A stretch of 64,000 bases of DNA from Duganella sp. Root336D2 (lineage in GTDB: Bacteria > Pseudomonadota > Gammaproteobacteria > Burkholderiales > Burkholderiaceae_D). Shown here piece after piece: positions 9,341-17,286 of the stretch. The position numbers were made by a program, and so were the translations under genes. Position 1 is the first letter of the stretch; every line of letters begins with the position of its first letter. Location of the stretch: positions 13,005 through 77,004 of the forward strand of contig NZ_LMDB01000035.1 in assembly GCF_001425005.1 (NCBI RefSeq), written 5' to 3'. The notes beneath the pieces were generated by a model. It did no database searches, was not told where the DNA came from, and worked only from the letters and a program-made list of their open reading frames with translations.

Positions 9341-9370
9341 TTGACAAGGCCAAATCCGGTGCCTTACATT
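9341..9370 (+). promoter_or_regulatory. Probable leuA leader promoter
   Basis: A perfect TTGACA -35 box lies at 9341-9346 and TACATT at 9365-9370 with an 18-base spacer. The predicted start near 9377 falls almost on the leader ATG, so the leader peptide would be nearly leaderless or another promoter is also used. Confidence 0.6.
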
Positions 9371-9377
9371 GGTCGAC

Positions 9378-9455
9378 ATGACCTCGCATTCGCACATTTC
9401 TGCACACCTGCCAGGCGCCCTATCCCTAGGGGCGCTACTACTGGCACGCGCCTGA
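9378..9455 (+). CDS. leuL: leuA leader peptide (25 residues, leucine-rich)
   Basis: A short reading frame starts at ATG 9378 just after the promoter and stops 82 bases before leuA. Its second half reads LSLGALLLARA. Four of the six leucine codons are CTA, a codon that looks rare in this GC-rich window, and CTA CTA CTG occur in a row. This is the usual design of an amino-acid attenuation leader: ribosomes stall on scarce leucyl-tRNA. Hairpin-forming segments overlap and follow the leucine codons. No classical U-run terminator is visible before leuA, so the mechanism could be Rho-dependent or translational. Confidence 0.65.
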   Translation: MTSHSHISAHLPGALSLGALLLARA

Positions 9456-9465
9456 TTTCCCCTAG
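9426..9465 (+). promoter_or_regulatory. Leader hairpin overlapping leuL leucine codons
   Basis: CTAGGGG at 9426-9432 is perfectly complementary to CCCCTAG at 9459-9465, and GGCGC (9431-9435) to GCGCC (9448-9452). The leucine codons CTA CTA CTG lie in the loop, so a stalled ribosome would block the structure. Confidence 0.5.
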
Positions 9466-9537
9466 CAGCACCCTTCGTCGGCCGCCCTTGCGCCGCGTCC
9501 CGGTTTCCCAAAATTTGAAAAACACAGGAGTATCACC

Positions 9538-11235
9538 ATGATGTTGAAGAACCCTGCCGCCAAATATCGTCCCTACCCGACCGTCGGCTTGACCGACCGC
9601 ACCTGGCCAAACACCGTCATTTCCAAGCCGCCGACCTGGATGAGCACCGACCTTCGCGACGGCAACCAGGCGCTGATCGAGCCGATGAGCGTGGAAAAGA
9701 AAATCAAGTTCTTCGAGCTGTTGATCAAGGTGGGCCTGAAGGAAATCGAAGTGGGCTTCCCTTCCGCCTCGCAGACCGATTTCGATTTCGTGCGCAAGCT
9801 GATCGAAGAAGACCGCATTCCGGACGACGTCACCATCATCGTGCTGACCCAGGCGCGCGAAGAGCTGATCCGCCGCACCGTTGAATCCTGCATCGGCGCC
9901 AAGCGCGCGATCGTGCACATGTATAACTCCACTGCACCGGTCTTCCGCAAGGTGGTGTTCGGCGCGACCCGCGAAGAAATCACCGCGATTGCCACCAGCG
10001 GCACCAAGCTGGTAAAGGAGTTGCTGGCCCAGCATCCGGAAACCGACTGGACTTACGAATACACGCCGGAGTCCTTCTCCACCACCGAACTGGATTTCGC
10101 CAAGCACATCGTGGACGCGGTCTCCGCCATCTGGCAGCCGACCCCGGACAAGAAGATGATCGTCAACCTGCCGGCCACCGTCGAATGCTCGACGCCAAAC
10201 GTCTACGCCGACCAGATTGAATGGATGTCGCGCAAGCTCGAACGCCGCGATTCCATCATCATCTCCGTGCATCCGCATAACGACCGCGGCACCGGTATCG
10301 CCGCCGCCGAATTCGCCGTCATGGCCGGCGCCGAGCGCGTGGAAGGCTGCCTGTTCGGCAACGGCGAGCGCACCGGCAACGTCGACCTGGTGACCCTGGC
10401 CCTGAACCTCTACACGCAAGGCGTGCATCCGGGCCTGGACTTCTCCGACATCGACTCCGTGCGCAAAGTAGTCGAGGAATGCAACCAGCTGCCGGTGCAT
10501 CCGCGCCATCCATACGTGGGCGACCTGGTGTTCACCGCCTTCTCCGGCTCGCACCAGGACGCGATCAAGAAGGGCTTCGCCAAGCAGCAGGAAGGCGCGC
10601 CATGGGAGATCCCCTACCTGCCAATCGACCCGCAAGACCTGGGCCGCAGCTACGACGCCGTCATCCGCGTCAACAGCCAGTCCGGCAAGGGCGGCATGGC
10701 CTACCTGCTGGAACAGGATTACGGCCTCGAATTGCCGCGCCGCCTGCAGATTGAATTCAGCCGCGCGGTGCAGAAAGTGGCCGACCAGAGCGGCCTGGAA
10801 ATCACCTCCGAAGGCATCCACCAGATCTTCGAAAGCGAATACCTGAACCAGGCCACGCCGTATGCCTACGTATCGCACAGGATGGTGGAAGACAGCTCCA
10901 GCGACGAGCCGGTGCAGATCGACATCAGCCTGCTGCACAACAAGGCTTCGATGTCGCTGCAAGGCGGCGGCAATGGCCCGATCGATGCATTCGTCGATGC
11001 GCTCGGCCTGGACGTCACGCTGATGGACTACCACGAACACGCGATCGGGCACGGCGCCAACGCCAAAGCGGCCTGCTACGTTGAACTGCGCCTGGATGGC
11101 GGCCCGACCCTGTTCGGCGCTGGCATCGACAGCAATATCGTCACCGCTTCGTTCAAGGCCGTGCTGAGCGCGATCAACCGCCAGATCGCACAGAAATCCG
11201 AAACCTCGGCTAGCATCGCACAAGCCGAGGCCTGA
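9538..11235 (+). CDS. leuA: 2-isopropylmalate synthase
   Basis: LeuA condenses acetyl-CoA with 2-ketoisovalerate, the committed step of leucine synthesis. The 565-residue protein belongs to the long class (about 550-570 residues). The N-terminal TIM barrel shows the metal/substrate motif STDLRDGNQALIEP and VSVHPHNDRGTG (metal-binding His pair), and the C-terminal LeuA dimer/allosteric domain holds the leucine feedback site (SMSLQGGGNGPIDA, DYHEHAIGHGANAKAACYVEL). AGGAG at 9526-9530 precedes the tandem ATG codons, and the first, at 9538, has good spacing. The gene is preceded by its leader and followed by a strong terminator, so it is monocistronic. Confidence 0.97.
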   Translation: MMLKNPAAKYRPYPTVGLTDRTWPNTVISKPPTWMSTDLRDGNQALIEPMSVEKKIKFFELLIKVGLKEIEVGFPSASQTDFDFVRKLIEEDRIPDDVTIIVLTQAREELIRRTVESCIGAKRAIVHMYNSTAPVFRKVVFGATREEITAIATSGTKLVKELLAQHPETDWTYEYTPESFSTTELDFAKHIVDAVSAIWQPTPDKKMIVNLPATVECSTPNVYADQIEWMSRKLERRDSIIISVHPHNDRGTGIAAAEFAVMAGAERVEGCLFGNGERTGNVDLVTLALNLYTQGVHPGLDFSDIDSVRKVVEECNQLPVHPRHPYVGDLVFTAFSGSHQDAIKKGFAKQQEGAPWEIPYLPIDPQDLGRSYDAVIRVNSQSGKGGMAYLLEQDYGLELPRRLQIEFSRAVQKVADQSGLEITSEGIHQIFESEYLNQATPYAYVSHRMVEDSSSDEPVQIDISLLHNKASMSLQGGGNGPIDAFVDALGLDVTLMDYHEHAIGHGANAKAACYVELRLDGGPTLFGAGIDSNIVTASFKAVLSAINRQIAQKSETSASIAQAEA

Positions 11236-11245
11236 GCGGTTTCCC

Positions 11246-11279
11246 ATTCGGGGCGGCCGCCTGCGCCGCCCCGAATTTT
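11246..11279 (+). terminator. leuA terminator
   Basis: The perfect 12-base stem ATTCGGGGCGGC / GCCGCCCCGAAT is followed by TTT, ten bases after the leuA stop. Confidence 0.85.
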
Positions 11280-11341
11280 GTCTCCTTGCGGCCATTACCT
11301 ATACTGGTAAATCGTTTTCCACGCCGCCGGAAGGAGCAGTC

Positions 11342-12967
11342 ATGCGCATTGCCAACCTGAAGATCGGGACCCGCCTGGGATTGTGTTTCGCGATTGTCTT
11401 CGCCTTGATGGCAATGCTGATCGCCGTCGGCAGCCAGCGCCTCTCCAGCATCGGCGAGCTGAGTTCCACCATTATCGACAAGGACTGGGTCAAGGCGGAT
11501 GCGGCGGCAACGGTCTCCGCCACCACGCGCGCCAATGCGGCACTGGTGCTGCAACTGCTGCTGGTGACCGACACCGCCCAAGGCGCGCAGCTGCGCGCGC
11601 AGGTGGACAGGAACAAGGCCATCATCACCGATGCACTGGCGAAGCTCGACAAGCTGGTGTACCGCCCCGCCGGCCGTGAACTGCTGGCGCAAGTGAGCAG
11701 CGACCGCAGCGCCTACGTGCAGTCGTTCACCGGCGTGCTCAAACTGCTCGCGGACGGCCAGCGCGAGCAGGCCACGCAACGCGCACTGTCGGAAACCATG
11801 CCGCGCCTGGCGAAGCTGCAGGCAAGCGTGGAAAAACTCGCCGACCTGCAGGACGGCATCGTCACGGCCAACGGCGCCGAAATCAAGCAGCACATCAGCT
11901 CCGCCCGCGCCATGATGATTGCCCTCGGCGTGTCGGCACTGGTGCTGGGTGCGGCCTGCGCGCTGTGGGTCACACGCTCCATTACGCGCCCGATCAACTA
12001 TGCGCTGCAGGTGGCACGCACCGTCGCATCGGGCGACCTGAGCAGCCAGATCAAGGCTCAATCGCAGGACGAAGCCGGCCAGCTGCTGCATGCCCTGCGC
12101 GATATGAACGACGCGCTGTCGCAGATCGTCGGCCAGGTACGCAATGGCACGGTGGCGATCGCCTCGGCCTCCGGCGAAATCGCGACCGGCAACATGGACC
12201 TGTCGGCACGCACCGAGAACCAGGCCTCCGCGCTGGAAGAAACCGCATCTTCGATGGAAGAACTGACATCGACCGTCAAAGCCAATGCCGACAACGCGCG
12301 CGAAGCCGACAAATTGGCCAGCTCCGCCTCCTCCATCGCCCAGCGCGGCGGCGAAGTGGTGTCGCAAGTGGTGACCACCATGGGCTCGATCAACGACTCC
12401 TCGCGCAAGGTGGTGGATATTATTGCGGTGATCGACGGTATCGCGTTCCAGACCAATATCCTGGCCTTGAACGCGGCGGTGGAGGCGGCACGGGCCGGCG
12501 AGCAAGGCCGCGGCTTTGCCGTTGTGGCCAGCGAGGTGCGCAACCTCGCAGCGCGCTCGGCCAGCGCCGCCAAAGAGATCAAGGCACTGATATCCAGTTC
12601 GGTGGAACAGGTCGATGCCGGCGCCAAGCTGGTCGCCCAGGCCGGCGCCACGATGGAAGAAGTGGTGTCGGCGGTGCAGCGCGTGACCGGCATCGTCGCC
12701 GAAATCTCGCTTGCCACGCGCGAGCAAACGGACGGCATCGAACAAATGAACACGGCCATCATGCAGATGGACCAGACTACGCAGCAGAATGCCGCCCTGG
12801 TGGAGCAAGCCGCAGCGGCCGCCTCGGCCATGAGCGACCAGGCTGGCGAACTGGAAACCCTGGTCAGCCAGTTCCGCCTGGCAGGTGAAACGGCAGGGCG
12901 CAAGCGCCCCGCCCTGCCAGCGCAGCAACGCAACACGCCACGCCTGGCCAACGTGCGCGATGCATAA
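11342..12967 (+). CDS. Methyl-accepting chemotaxis protein (4HB sensor, HAMP, signalling domain)
   Basis: The protein is 541 residues, starting after GGAAGGAG. Layout: first membrane helix (about 11-30), periplasmic four-helix-bundle sensor (about 31-190), second membrane helix (about 191-212, GVSALVLGAACALWVT), HAMP (RPINYALQVARTVASGDLS) and a long cytoplasmic coiled coil. The conserved hairpin tip includes IAFQTNILALNAAVEAARAGE, which contacts CheA and CheW. Methylation regions are recognisable (TENQASALEETASSMEEL). It has no C-terminal CheR/CheB pentapeptide. The ligand is unknown. No che or flagellar genes are adjacent. Confidence 0.95.
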   Translation: MRIANLKIGTRLGLCFAIVFALMAMLIAVGSQRLSSIGELSSTIIDKDWVKADAAATVSATTRANAALVLQLLLVTDTAQGAQLRAQVDRNKAIITDALAKLDKLVYRPAGRELLAQVSSDRSAYVQSFTGVLKLLADGQREQATQRALSETMPRLAKLQASVEKLADLQDGIVTANGAEIKQHISSARAMMIALGVSALVLGAACALWVTRSITRPINYALQVARTVASGDLSSQIKAQSQDEAGQLLHALRDMNDALSQIVGQVRNGTVAIASASGEIATGNMDLSARTENQASALEETASSMEELTSTVKANADNAREADKLASSASSIAQRGGEVVSQVVTTMGSINDSSRKVVDIIAVIDGIAFQTNILALNAAVEAARAGEQGRGFAVVASEVRNLAARSASAAKEIKALISSSVEQVDAGAKLVAQAGATMEEVVSAVQRVTGIVAEISLATREQTDGIEQMNTAIMQMDQTTQQNAALVEQAAAAASAMSDQAGELETLVSQFRLAGETAGRKRPALPAQQRNTPRLANVRDA

Positions 12968-12995
12968 ATCATTTCCGCACAGAAACCGACTGATG

Positions 12996-13001
12996 TATAA
13001 T
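12996..13001 (+). promoter_or_regulatory. Consensus -10 box (TATAAT) of the leader RNA
   Basis: A perfect TATAAT lies 29 bases after the chemoreceptor stop. The -35 region (around 12973-12978) is weak. Transcription would start near 13008, just before the first pairing arm of the leader. Confidence 0.6.
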
Positions 13002-13007
13002 CGTGTA

Positions 13008-13228
13008 CTTATAAACTGAGCAACAGGGAAATCACGCTAAACAAGGGTCCAGCAGCGACCCGTGATTTCGCAAGTTGTTGCTCAGGCAATGCCCGAAGCA
13101 GCGTGCTTGGCGCTGCAAACAGCCTCGGGTGAGCAACCAGCTTTGCCTCGAAATCAGCCATAATGCCAACACTGTCCGTAATCTGAATGCGGAAGTGTCC
13201 GTGCGATTTTTACGAATGATTTATAAAA
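13008..13228 (+). ncRNA. Structured leader RNA with two mutually exclusive folds (candidate cis-regulator)
   Basis: About 220 bases without a gene lie before the Cache-HAMP gene. Fold A: CTGAGCAACA (13016-13025) pairs with TGTTGCTCAG (13076-13085), enclosing GAAATCACG (13028-13036) with CGTGATTTC (13061-13069) and GGTC/GACC. Fold B: the same central strand can instead pair downstream, GTTGCTCA (13077-13084) with TGAGCAAC (13130-13137) and TGATTTCG (13063-13070) with CGAAATCA (13149-13156). Inside fold B sit CCCGA/TCGGG and GCAGCG/CGCTGC. A hairpin (ACACT...AGTGT, 13169-13198) and five T residues at 13207-13211 follow. The start codon has no obvious Shine-Dalgarno sequence. I do not recognise it as a known riboswitch class. 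Confidence 0.55.
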
Positions 13229-14296
13229 ATGAAACTGTCACTTAATATCTTCCAAAAAGTCCTGATCACCCTGCTCGTGGTCACCCTCGTGCCACTGTTT
13301 GCCCTTTGGTACCTGGGCAATTCTTCTGCTGAGCAGGAACTGACCACGAAGATTTCGGAAAACCTGATTGCCACCACCGACACCGTGGCGACCGGCGTCA
13401 CCGGCTGGGACGACACCAATATGCGCGCAATGCGCCAGGCCGCCCGCCTGGACGACATCATCTCCATGAACACCGCGCGCCAGACCCCGATCCTGATGGC
13501 AACCGCCGCCTCCTATGAATGGGTCTACCTGATCCACACCCTGGGCGTGGACGGCATGGACGTGGCGCGTAGCGACGGCAACCCAATGCTCAACTACGGC
13601 GACCGCGGCTACTTCAAGGCCATCATGTCCGGCAAGGACGAAGGCCGCCTGGTAGCCATCGGCAAGACCAGCGGCAAGCCTTCGCTGAACATCGGCGTAC
13701 CGATCCGCAATGAAAACCGCACCATCGTCGGCGTGTTTACCATGGCGATGGACCTGGGTGTGGTGTCCCGCACCGTAACCGACATCCGCATCGGCGAAAC
13801 CGGCCACGCGATCCTGCTGGACGGCGACAAGAAAGTCATCGCCCACGGCGACGCAAGCAAGATCAAGTCCGCCCTGCAAGACTTCAGCAAGCACCCTGCC
13901 CTGCAAGTGCAAGGCATCACCGACGAGCCAAAAGTCTACATGGACGGCGACGTCAAGATGGTGGGCTTCGTACGCAACCTGCCACAAGGCTGGACCGTGC
14001 TGGTTGAGCAGCAATACGACGAAGCGTATGCCGCCATGTCGAAGATGCGCAGCGAAGCGCGCCTGCTGATCATCGTCGTTATCGTCCTGGTTGGCGCACT
14101 CGCATTCGTGCTGGGCAAGCAACTGACCCGTCCGATCAACCACCTGACCGACATCGCTGAGAGGCTGAGCAAAGGCCAGCTGGACGTGACCATTCCACAG
14201 ACCAGCCGCGGCGACGAAATCGGCTCGCTGGCCCGTGCGGTGGAACGCCTGGGCGTGAGTATCCAGATGGCGATGGATCGCCTGCGCAAGAAATAA
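13229..14296 (+). CDS. Cache-domain sensor with HAMP and no output domain
   Basis: The protein is 355 residues: a first membrane helix (about 10-29), a periplasmic dCache-type sensor (about 35-275, including RGYFKAIMSGKDEGRLVAIG, typical of Cache ligand pockets), a second membrane helix (about 278-298, LLIIVVIVLVGALAFVLG) and a HAMP domain (RPINHLTDIAERLSKGQLDV) ending at the C-terminal RLRKK. The protein stops directly after HAMP, so there is no MCP, kinase or GGDEF output; a signal must pass to a partner. The next gene, 19 bases downstream, is the obvious candidate. It lies behind a long structured leader. Confidence 0.85.
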   Translation: MKLSLNIFQKVLITLLVVTLVPLFALWYLGNSSAEQELTTKISENLIATTDTVATGVTGWDDTNMRAMRQAARLDDIISMNTARQTPILMATAASYEWVYLIHTLGVDGMDVARSDGNPMLNYGDRGYFKAIMSGKDEGRLVAIGKTSGKPSLNIGVPIRNENRTIVGVFTMAMDLGVVSRTVTDIRIGETGHAILLDGDKKVIAHGDASKIKSALQDFSKHPALQVQGITDEPKVYMDGDVKMVGFVRNLPQGWTVLVEQQYDEAYAAMSKMRSEARLLIIVVIVLVGALAFVLGKQLTRPINHLTDIAERLSKGQLDVTIPQTSRGDEIGSLARAVERLGVSIQMAMDRLRKK

Positions 14297-14315
14297 TCGA
14301 TAAAGGCGAACTGAT

Positions 14316-14927
14316 ATGGCACAGCCAGAGTTCACTCCTTTCGTAGAGTTACTCGACAAAATCGCCGGCTTCTGCGCCCAGGGCGACACCGCGACCATCA
14401 TGCTGGTCAGCGATGACAACCGCATGGCGCAGATCCACCTCGATAACGGACGCATCGTGTTCGTCTTGTGCCGCGGCCGCCGCGGCCGTGACGGCCTGGA
14501 CATCCTGCGCACCATCCAGAACGCACGGATGAGCCTGGATCGCCCGAGCGTTGGCAGCAACGAGCCGCTGCCGTGGTCGACCGAAGCGATTCTCGACTAC
14601 CTGTACGGCAGCATCACGGAACTGCCGGAAGGCAGTTCGGCGTCGACGCTGCTGGCCGGCGTAGCGCGCCGCCCGGCAGCCGCACCGGAAGCGGCAAGCA
14701 AACCGGCTTCCAGCAAGCCGGCACTGTCGGCCGCGCAGCGCACGATTTTCGAAGAAACCCTGGCCACCTACATTGGCCCGATGGCCGCAATTGTGTGCGG
14801 GGATTATTTCGACGAGATCAGCGACCTGCGCCAGCTGACATTGAAACTGGCCGGCGAGATTGCCAACGCCGACCAGGCAGCCAAGTTCAAGGCAGAGATC
14901 GTACAGGCCCTCGGCATCCGCCTGTAA
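14316..14927 (+). CDS. Conserved hypothetical partner of the Cache-HAMP sensor
   Basis: The protein is 203 residues. The N-terminal about 105 residues resemble DUF4388-like modules found in signalling proteins (IMLVSDDNRMAQIHLDNGRI). An Ala/Pro/Ser-rich linker (about 115-140) follows, then a helical C-terminal domain (about 142-203, FEETLATYIGPMAAIVCGDY) resembling DUF8082-type tails. AAAGGCGA precedes the ATG. It is co-transcribed with the sensor (19-base gap). It lacks any catalytic motif I recognise, so an adaptor role is an inference. Its 3' end is overlapped on the other strand by the abnormal extension of egtB. Confidence 0.7.
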   Translation: MAQPEFTPFVELLDKIAGFCAQGDTATIMLVSDDNRMAQIHLDNGRIVFVLCRGRRGRDGLDILRTIQNARMSLDRPSVGSNEPLPWSTEAILDYLYGSITELPEGSSASTLLAGVARRPAAAPEAASKPASSKPALSAAQRTIFEETLATYIGPMAAIVCGDYFDEISDLRQLTLKLAGEIANADQAAKFKAEIVQALGIRL

Positions 14928-16183
14928 CTCGCATCTAAAAAGTCGGGGTCAGGTCCGGCAATCGGACATTTCGCAAGCGAAATGTCCGATTGCCGGACCT
15001 GACCCCGACTTTTATTTTTGAATTGCCAGCGGGCGCTGGCGGGGAAGAAGTTGCGGTAGCTGGCTCGGGCGTGACCTGGCGGGGTGGCCAGGCTGGAGCC
15101 GCGCAGCACGTATTGGTTCACCATGAACTTGCCGTTGTACTCGCCAATTGCGCCTTGTGCCGGGCGGAAGCCGGGGTATGGGGCATAGCTGCTGCTGGTC
15201 CATTGCCAGCGCTGGCCGAACATTTGCTGCAGCGCGCCGTCGCCGGCTGCATGCTCCCATTCCGCTTCCGTCGGCAGGCGGGCGCCGCACCAGTGGGCGT
15301 AGGCGTCAGCCTCGAATAATGAGATATGCATTACCGGGGCATCCATCGCAAGCGGCTGCTGGCCGTGCATTGTGAAGGCGCTCCAGCCTGCCCCCTCCCC
15401 GTCGTGCCGCCAGTACAAGGGCGCTTCAATGCCTTGCGCACGAATCCAGTCCCAGCCTTCCGCCAGCCACAGGGCTGGGTCGCGGTAGCCGCCTGCTTCA
15501 ATGAAGGCGAGGTATTCGGCATTCGTTACCAGCCGCGTGGACAACTCGAACGGGGCAATGCAGGCCTTGTGGCGCGGCAGCTCGTTGTCGAAGCAGAAGC
15601 CGTCGCCCTGGTGGCCGATTTCTTGTACGCCGCCATCGAAGCGTTGCCAGGATTGGGCTGCGGCGGCGGGCGCAGCCGGTGCAGCAGCTGCCGGCAGGCA
15701 GGCCGGCGCCATCGGGTTCTGCGCCAGCAGGTGCTTGACGTCGGTGAGGATCAGCTCCTGGTGCTGTTGTTCGTGCTGCAGGCCAAGCGTCAACAGCTCG
15801 GCCAGGCGGGCATCGGTGGCGGCCAGCCGCGTCGCCAGCACGGCAATCCGGGCATCGACATTGGCGCGGTAGGCGCGCACTTCTGCCATTGAAGGCCGCG
15901 TCAGCAGGCCGCGCTGCGGCCGCGGGTGCTTGTCGCCGACGCCGTTGTAGTAGGAGTTGAACAGCACGCGGAACGCGGCATGGAATGGCTGGAATCCGGG
16001 TTCGTAACGTTCGAGGATGAAGGTCTCGAAGAACCAGGTGGTATGCGCCAGGTGCCATTTGACCGGGCTGGCATCCGGCATCGACTGCGCGCCGCAATCC
16101 TCGTCGGACAGCGGCTCGGCCAGCGCCATCGTCGCAGCTCGCACTTGCGCGTAGCGCTCGGTCCAGGGGCTGGCGTCACGCAT
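14804..16183 (-). CDS. egtB: Hercynylcysteine sulfoxide synthase EgtB with abnormal C-terminal tail
   Basis: EgtB is an iron enzyme that joins hercynine to a thiol donor with oxygen, the central step of ergothioneine synthesis. The frame has 459 codons. Residues 1-388 are normal EgtB: DinB_2 domain with His47 (HLAHTTWFF) and His137/His141 (LQHEQQHQELIL), then the FGE-like domain (ARLPTEAEWEHAA, VLRGSSLATP, YRNFFPASARWQF). After Phe388 (base 15020) the usual final residues (a GLRLA-like end) are missing. The frame instead reads through the palindromic repeat at 14938-15013 and into antisense of the gene at 14316-14927, adding 71 unrelated residues. It starts by ATGCGTGA overlap with the egtD stop. 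The catalytic domain looks intact. Confidence 0.88.
   Translation of the reverse strand: MRDASPWTERYAQVRAATMALAEPLSDEDCGAQSMPDASPVKWHLAHTTWFFETFILERYEPGFQPFHAAFRVLFNSYYNGVGDKHPRPQRGLLTRPSMAEVRAYRANVDARIAVLATRLAATDARLAELLTLGLQHEQQHQELILTDVKHLLAQNPMAPACLPAAAAPAAPAAAAQSWQRFDGGVQEIGHQGDGFCFDNELPRHKACIAPFELSTRLVTNAEYLAFIEAGGYRDPALWLAEGWDWIRAQGIEAPLYWRHDGEGAGWSAFTMHGQQPLAMDAPVMHISLFEADAYAHWCGARLPTEAEWEHAAGDGALQQMFGQRWQWTSSSYAPYPGFRPAQGAIGEYNGKFMVNQYVLRGSSLATPPGHARASYRNFFPASARWQFKNKSRGQVRQSDISLAKCPIAGPDPDFLDASYRRMPRACTISALNLAAWSALAISPASFNVSWRRSLISSK
14938..15013. repeat. Long perfect palindrome, copy 1 (37-base arms)
   Basis: Arms 14938-14974 and 14977-15013 are fully complementary with a GCAA-type tip. 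The outer part AAGTCGGGGTCAG-G-TCCGGCAATC is shared, apart from one base (G here, C there), with the palindrome at 38350-38431, whereas the inner stems differ completely. T-rich tracts follow on both strands, so it can act as a bidirectional terminator. It lies between convergent genes and has replaced the end of egtB. The layout resembles REP/RAYT-type palindromic elements; no transposase is nearby. Confidence 0.85.
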
Positions 16184-17180
16184 AGGCTGCCGCGGCGTGC
16201 ATCACTGCGAACCAGTGTGCATCGTCGGTCCAGGTGCCGTCGACGCGGAAGCCTGCCTCCCACAGCAGGCTGCGGAATCCATCGAGCGTGTACTTGTAGC
16301 TGTTTTCAGTATGAATGCGCTCGCCCTGGGCGAAACTGCGCTCGCCGCCGCACCAGTGCACGGCAAGTGCGCAGCGCGCTTCGAGGTGCATTTCGATGCG
16401 GCTTTCAGCATCATTGAAGAAGGCGACGTGGCGCCACTGCGCGGGATCGAAGTCGGCGCCCGCCAGGAGGTTCAGGTGGCGCAGCAGGTTCAGGTTGAAG
16501 GCTGCTGTGACGCCGATCGCGTCATCATAGGCCGCGTCCAGCACCGCCGGGTCCTTGACCAGGTCCACGCCGATCAGCAGGCCGCCATCGGCGCCGACGT
16601 TCTCACGCACCTGGCGCAGGAACGTCACCGCGTCGTGCGGCGTGAAATTGCCGATCGATGAACCGGGATAGAAGAACTGGCGGCGCGCGACCGGCACGGA
16701 AGGCGGCAACACCAGCGGCTGCGCCAGGTCCATCACCAGCGGCGTGATTTCGATGGCGGGGAAACGCTGGCGCAGTTGCGCCGCTGCCTGCTGCAGGAAA
16801 TCGCCGGCGATATCGACTGGCACGTACTGGCTTGGCTGCAATAAGGGAAACAGGCTGGCGGCCTTGGCGCAATTGCCTGCGCCCAAGTCGACCAGGGTCA
16901 TGCCGGGCCCGATGCGGGCTGCCATGTCGGCGCCATGGCGGGCGAAGATTGCCGCTTCGGTGCGGGTCGGATAGTACTCGGGCAGTTCGCAGATCGCTTC
17001 GAACAGGTGCGAGCCCAGGCTGTCGTAGAAATATTTTGGCGAGGTGGACGCTTGCGGCGCAAGCAGTCCGGCGCTGATCTCTGCAATAGTGGCCGCGTCA
17101 CCGTGGGCGGTTCTGGTGGACAACACACTGCTCGTTTCCGGTGCGACCAGGCGAATCGCAGCCGTGCGTGACAAGGTCAT
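16176..17180 (-). CDS. egtD: Histidine N-alpha-trimethyltransferase EgtD
   Basis: EgtD uses three S-adenosylmethionine to convert histidine to hercynine. The protein is 334 residues from ATG 17180, close to the family norm. It shows the EgtD hallmarks: SPKYFYDSLGSHLFEAICELP, the SAM loop LVDLGAGNCAKA, FFYPGSSIGNF and, near the C-terminus, IHTENSYKYTLDGF, whose Glu and Tyr help bind histidine. An upstream extension of the frame has no homology-like sequence. It overlaps egtB by 8 bases, so egtD-egtB is an operon. Hercynine made here can serve both EgtB and SenA. It is divergent from the ABC importer operon. No C-S lyase (EgtE) gene was seen. Confidence 0.93.
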   Translation of the reverse strand: MTLSRTAAIRLVAPETSSVLSTRTAHGDAATIAEISAGLLAPQASTSPKYFYDSLGSHLFEAICELPEYYPTRTEAAIFARHGADMAARIGPGMTLVDLGAGNCAKAASLFPLLQPSQYVPVDIAGDFLQQAAAQLRQRFPAIEITPLVMDLAQPLVLPPSVPVARRQFFYPGSSIGNFTPHDAVTFLRQVRENVGADGGLLIGVDLVKDPAVLDAAYDDAIGVTAAFNLNLLRHLNLLAGADFDPAQWRHVAFFNDAESRIEMHLEARCALAVHWCGGERSFAQGERIHTENSYKYTLDGFRSLLWEAGFRVDGTWTDDAHWFAVMHAAAAYA

Positions 17181-17286
17181 GGCTCTGGCTCCAGGGACAT
17201 TTTTGCTATCATAGCTGAATATCCAAGACCAGGTACCGCACCCACACGTGGCGTGCGGCTCGTCATTAACATAAATAAGGTCCCTC
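17181..17286. promoter_or_regulatory. Divergent promoter region egtD / ABC importer
   Basis: This 106-base gap holds both promoters. TATGAT on the minus strand (17208-17213) is a good -10 candidate for egtD. An inverted repeat CCGCAC (17236-17241) / GTGCGG (17253-17258), flanking the smaller palindrome CCACACGTGG, lies between the two starts and could be an operator or a 5' hairpin of the importer mRNA. Confidence 0.4.
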
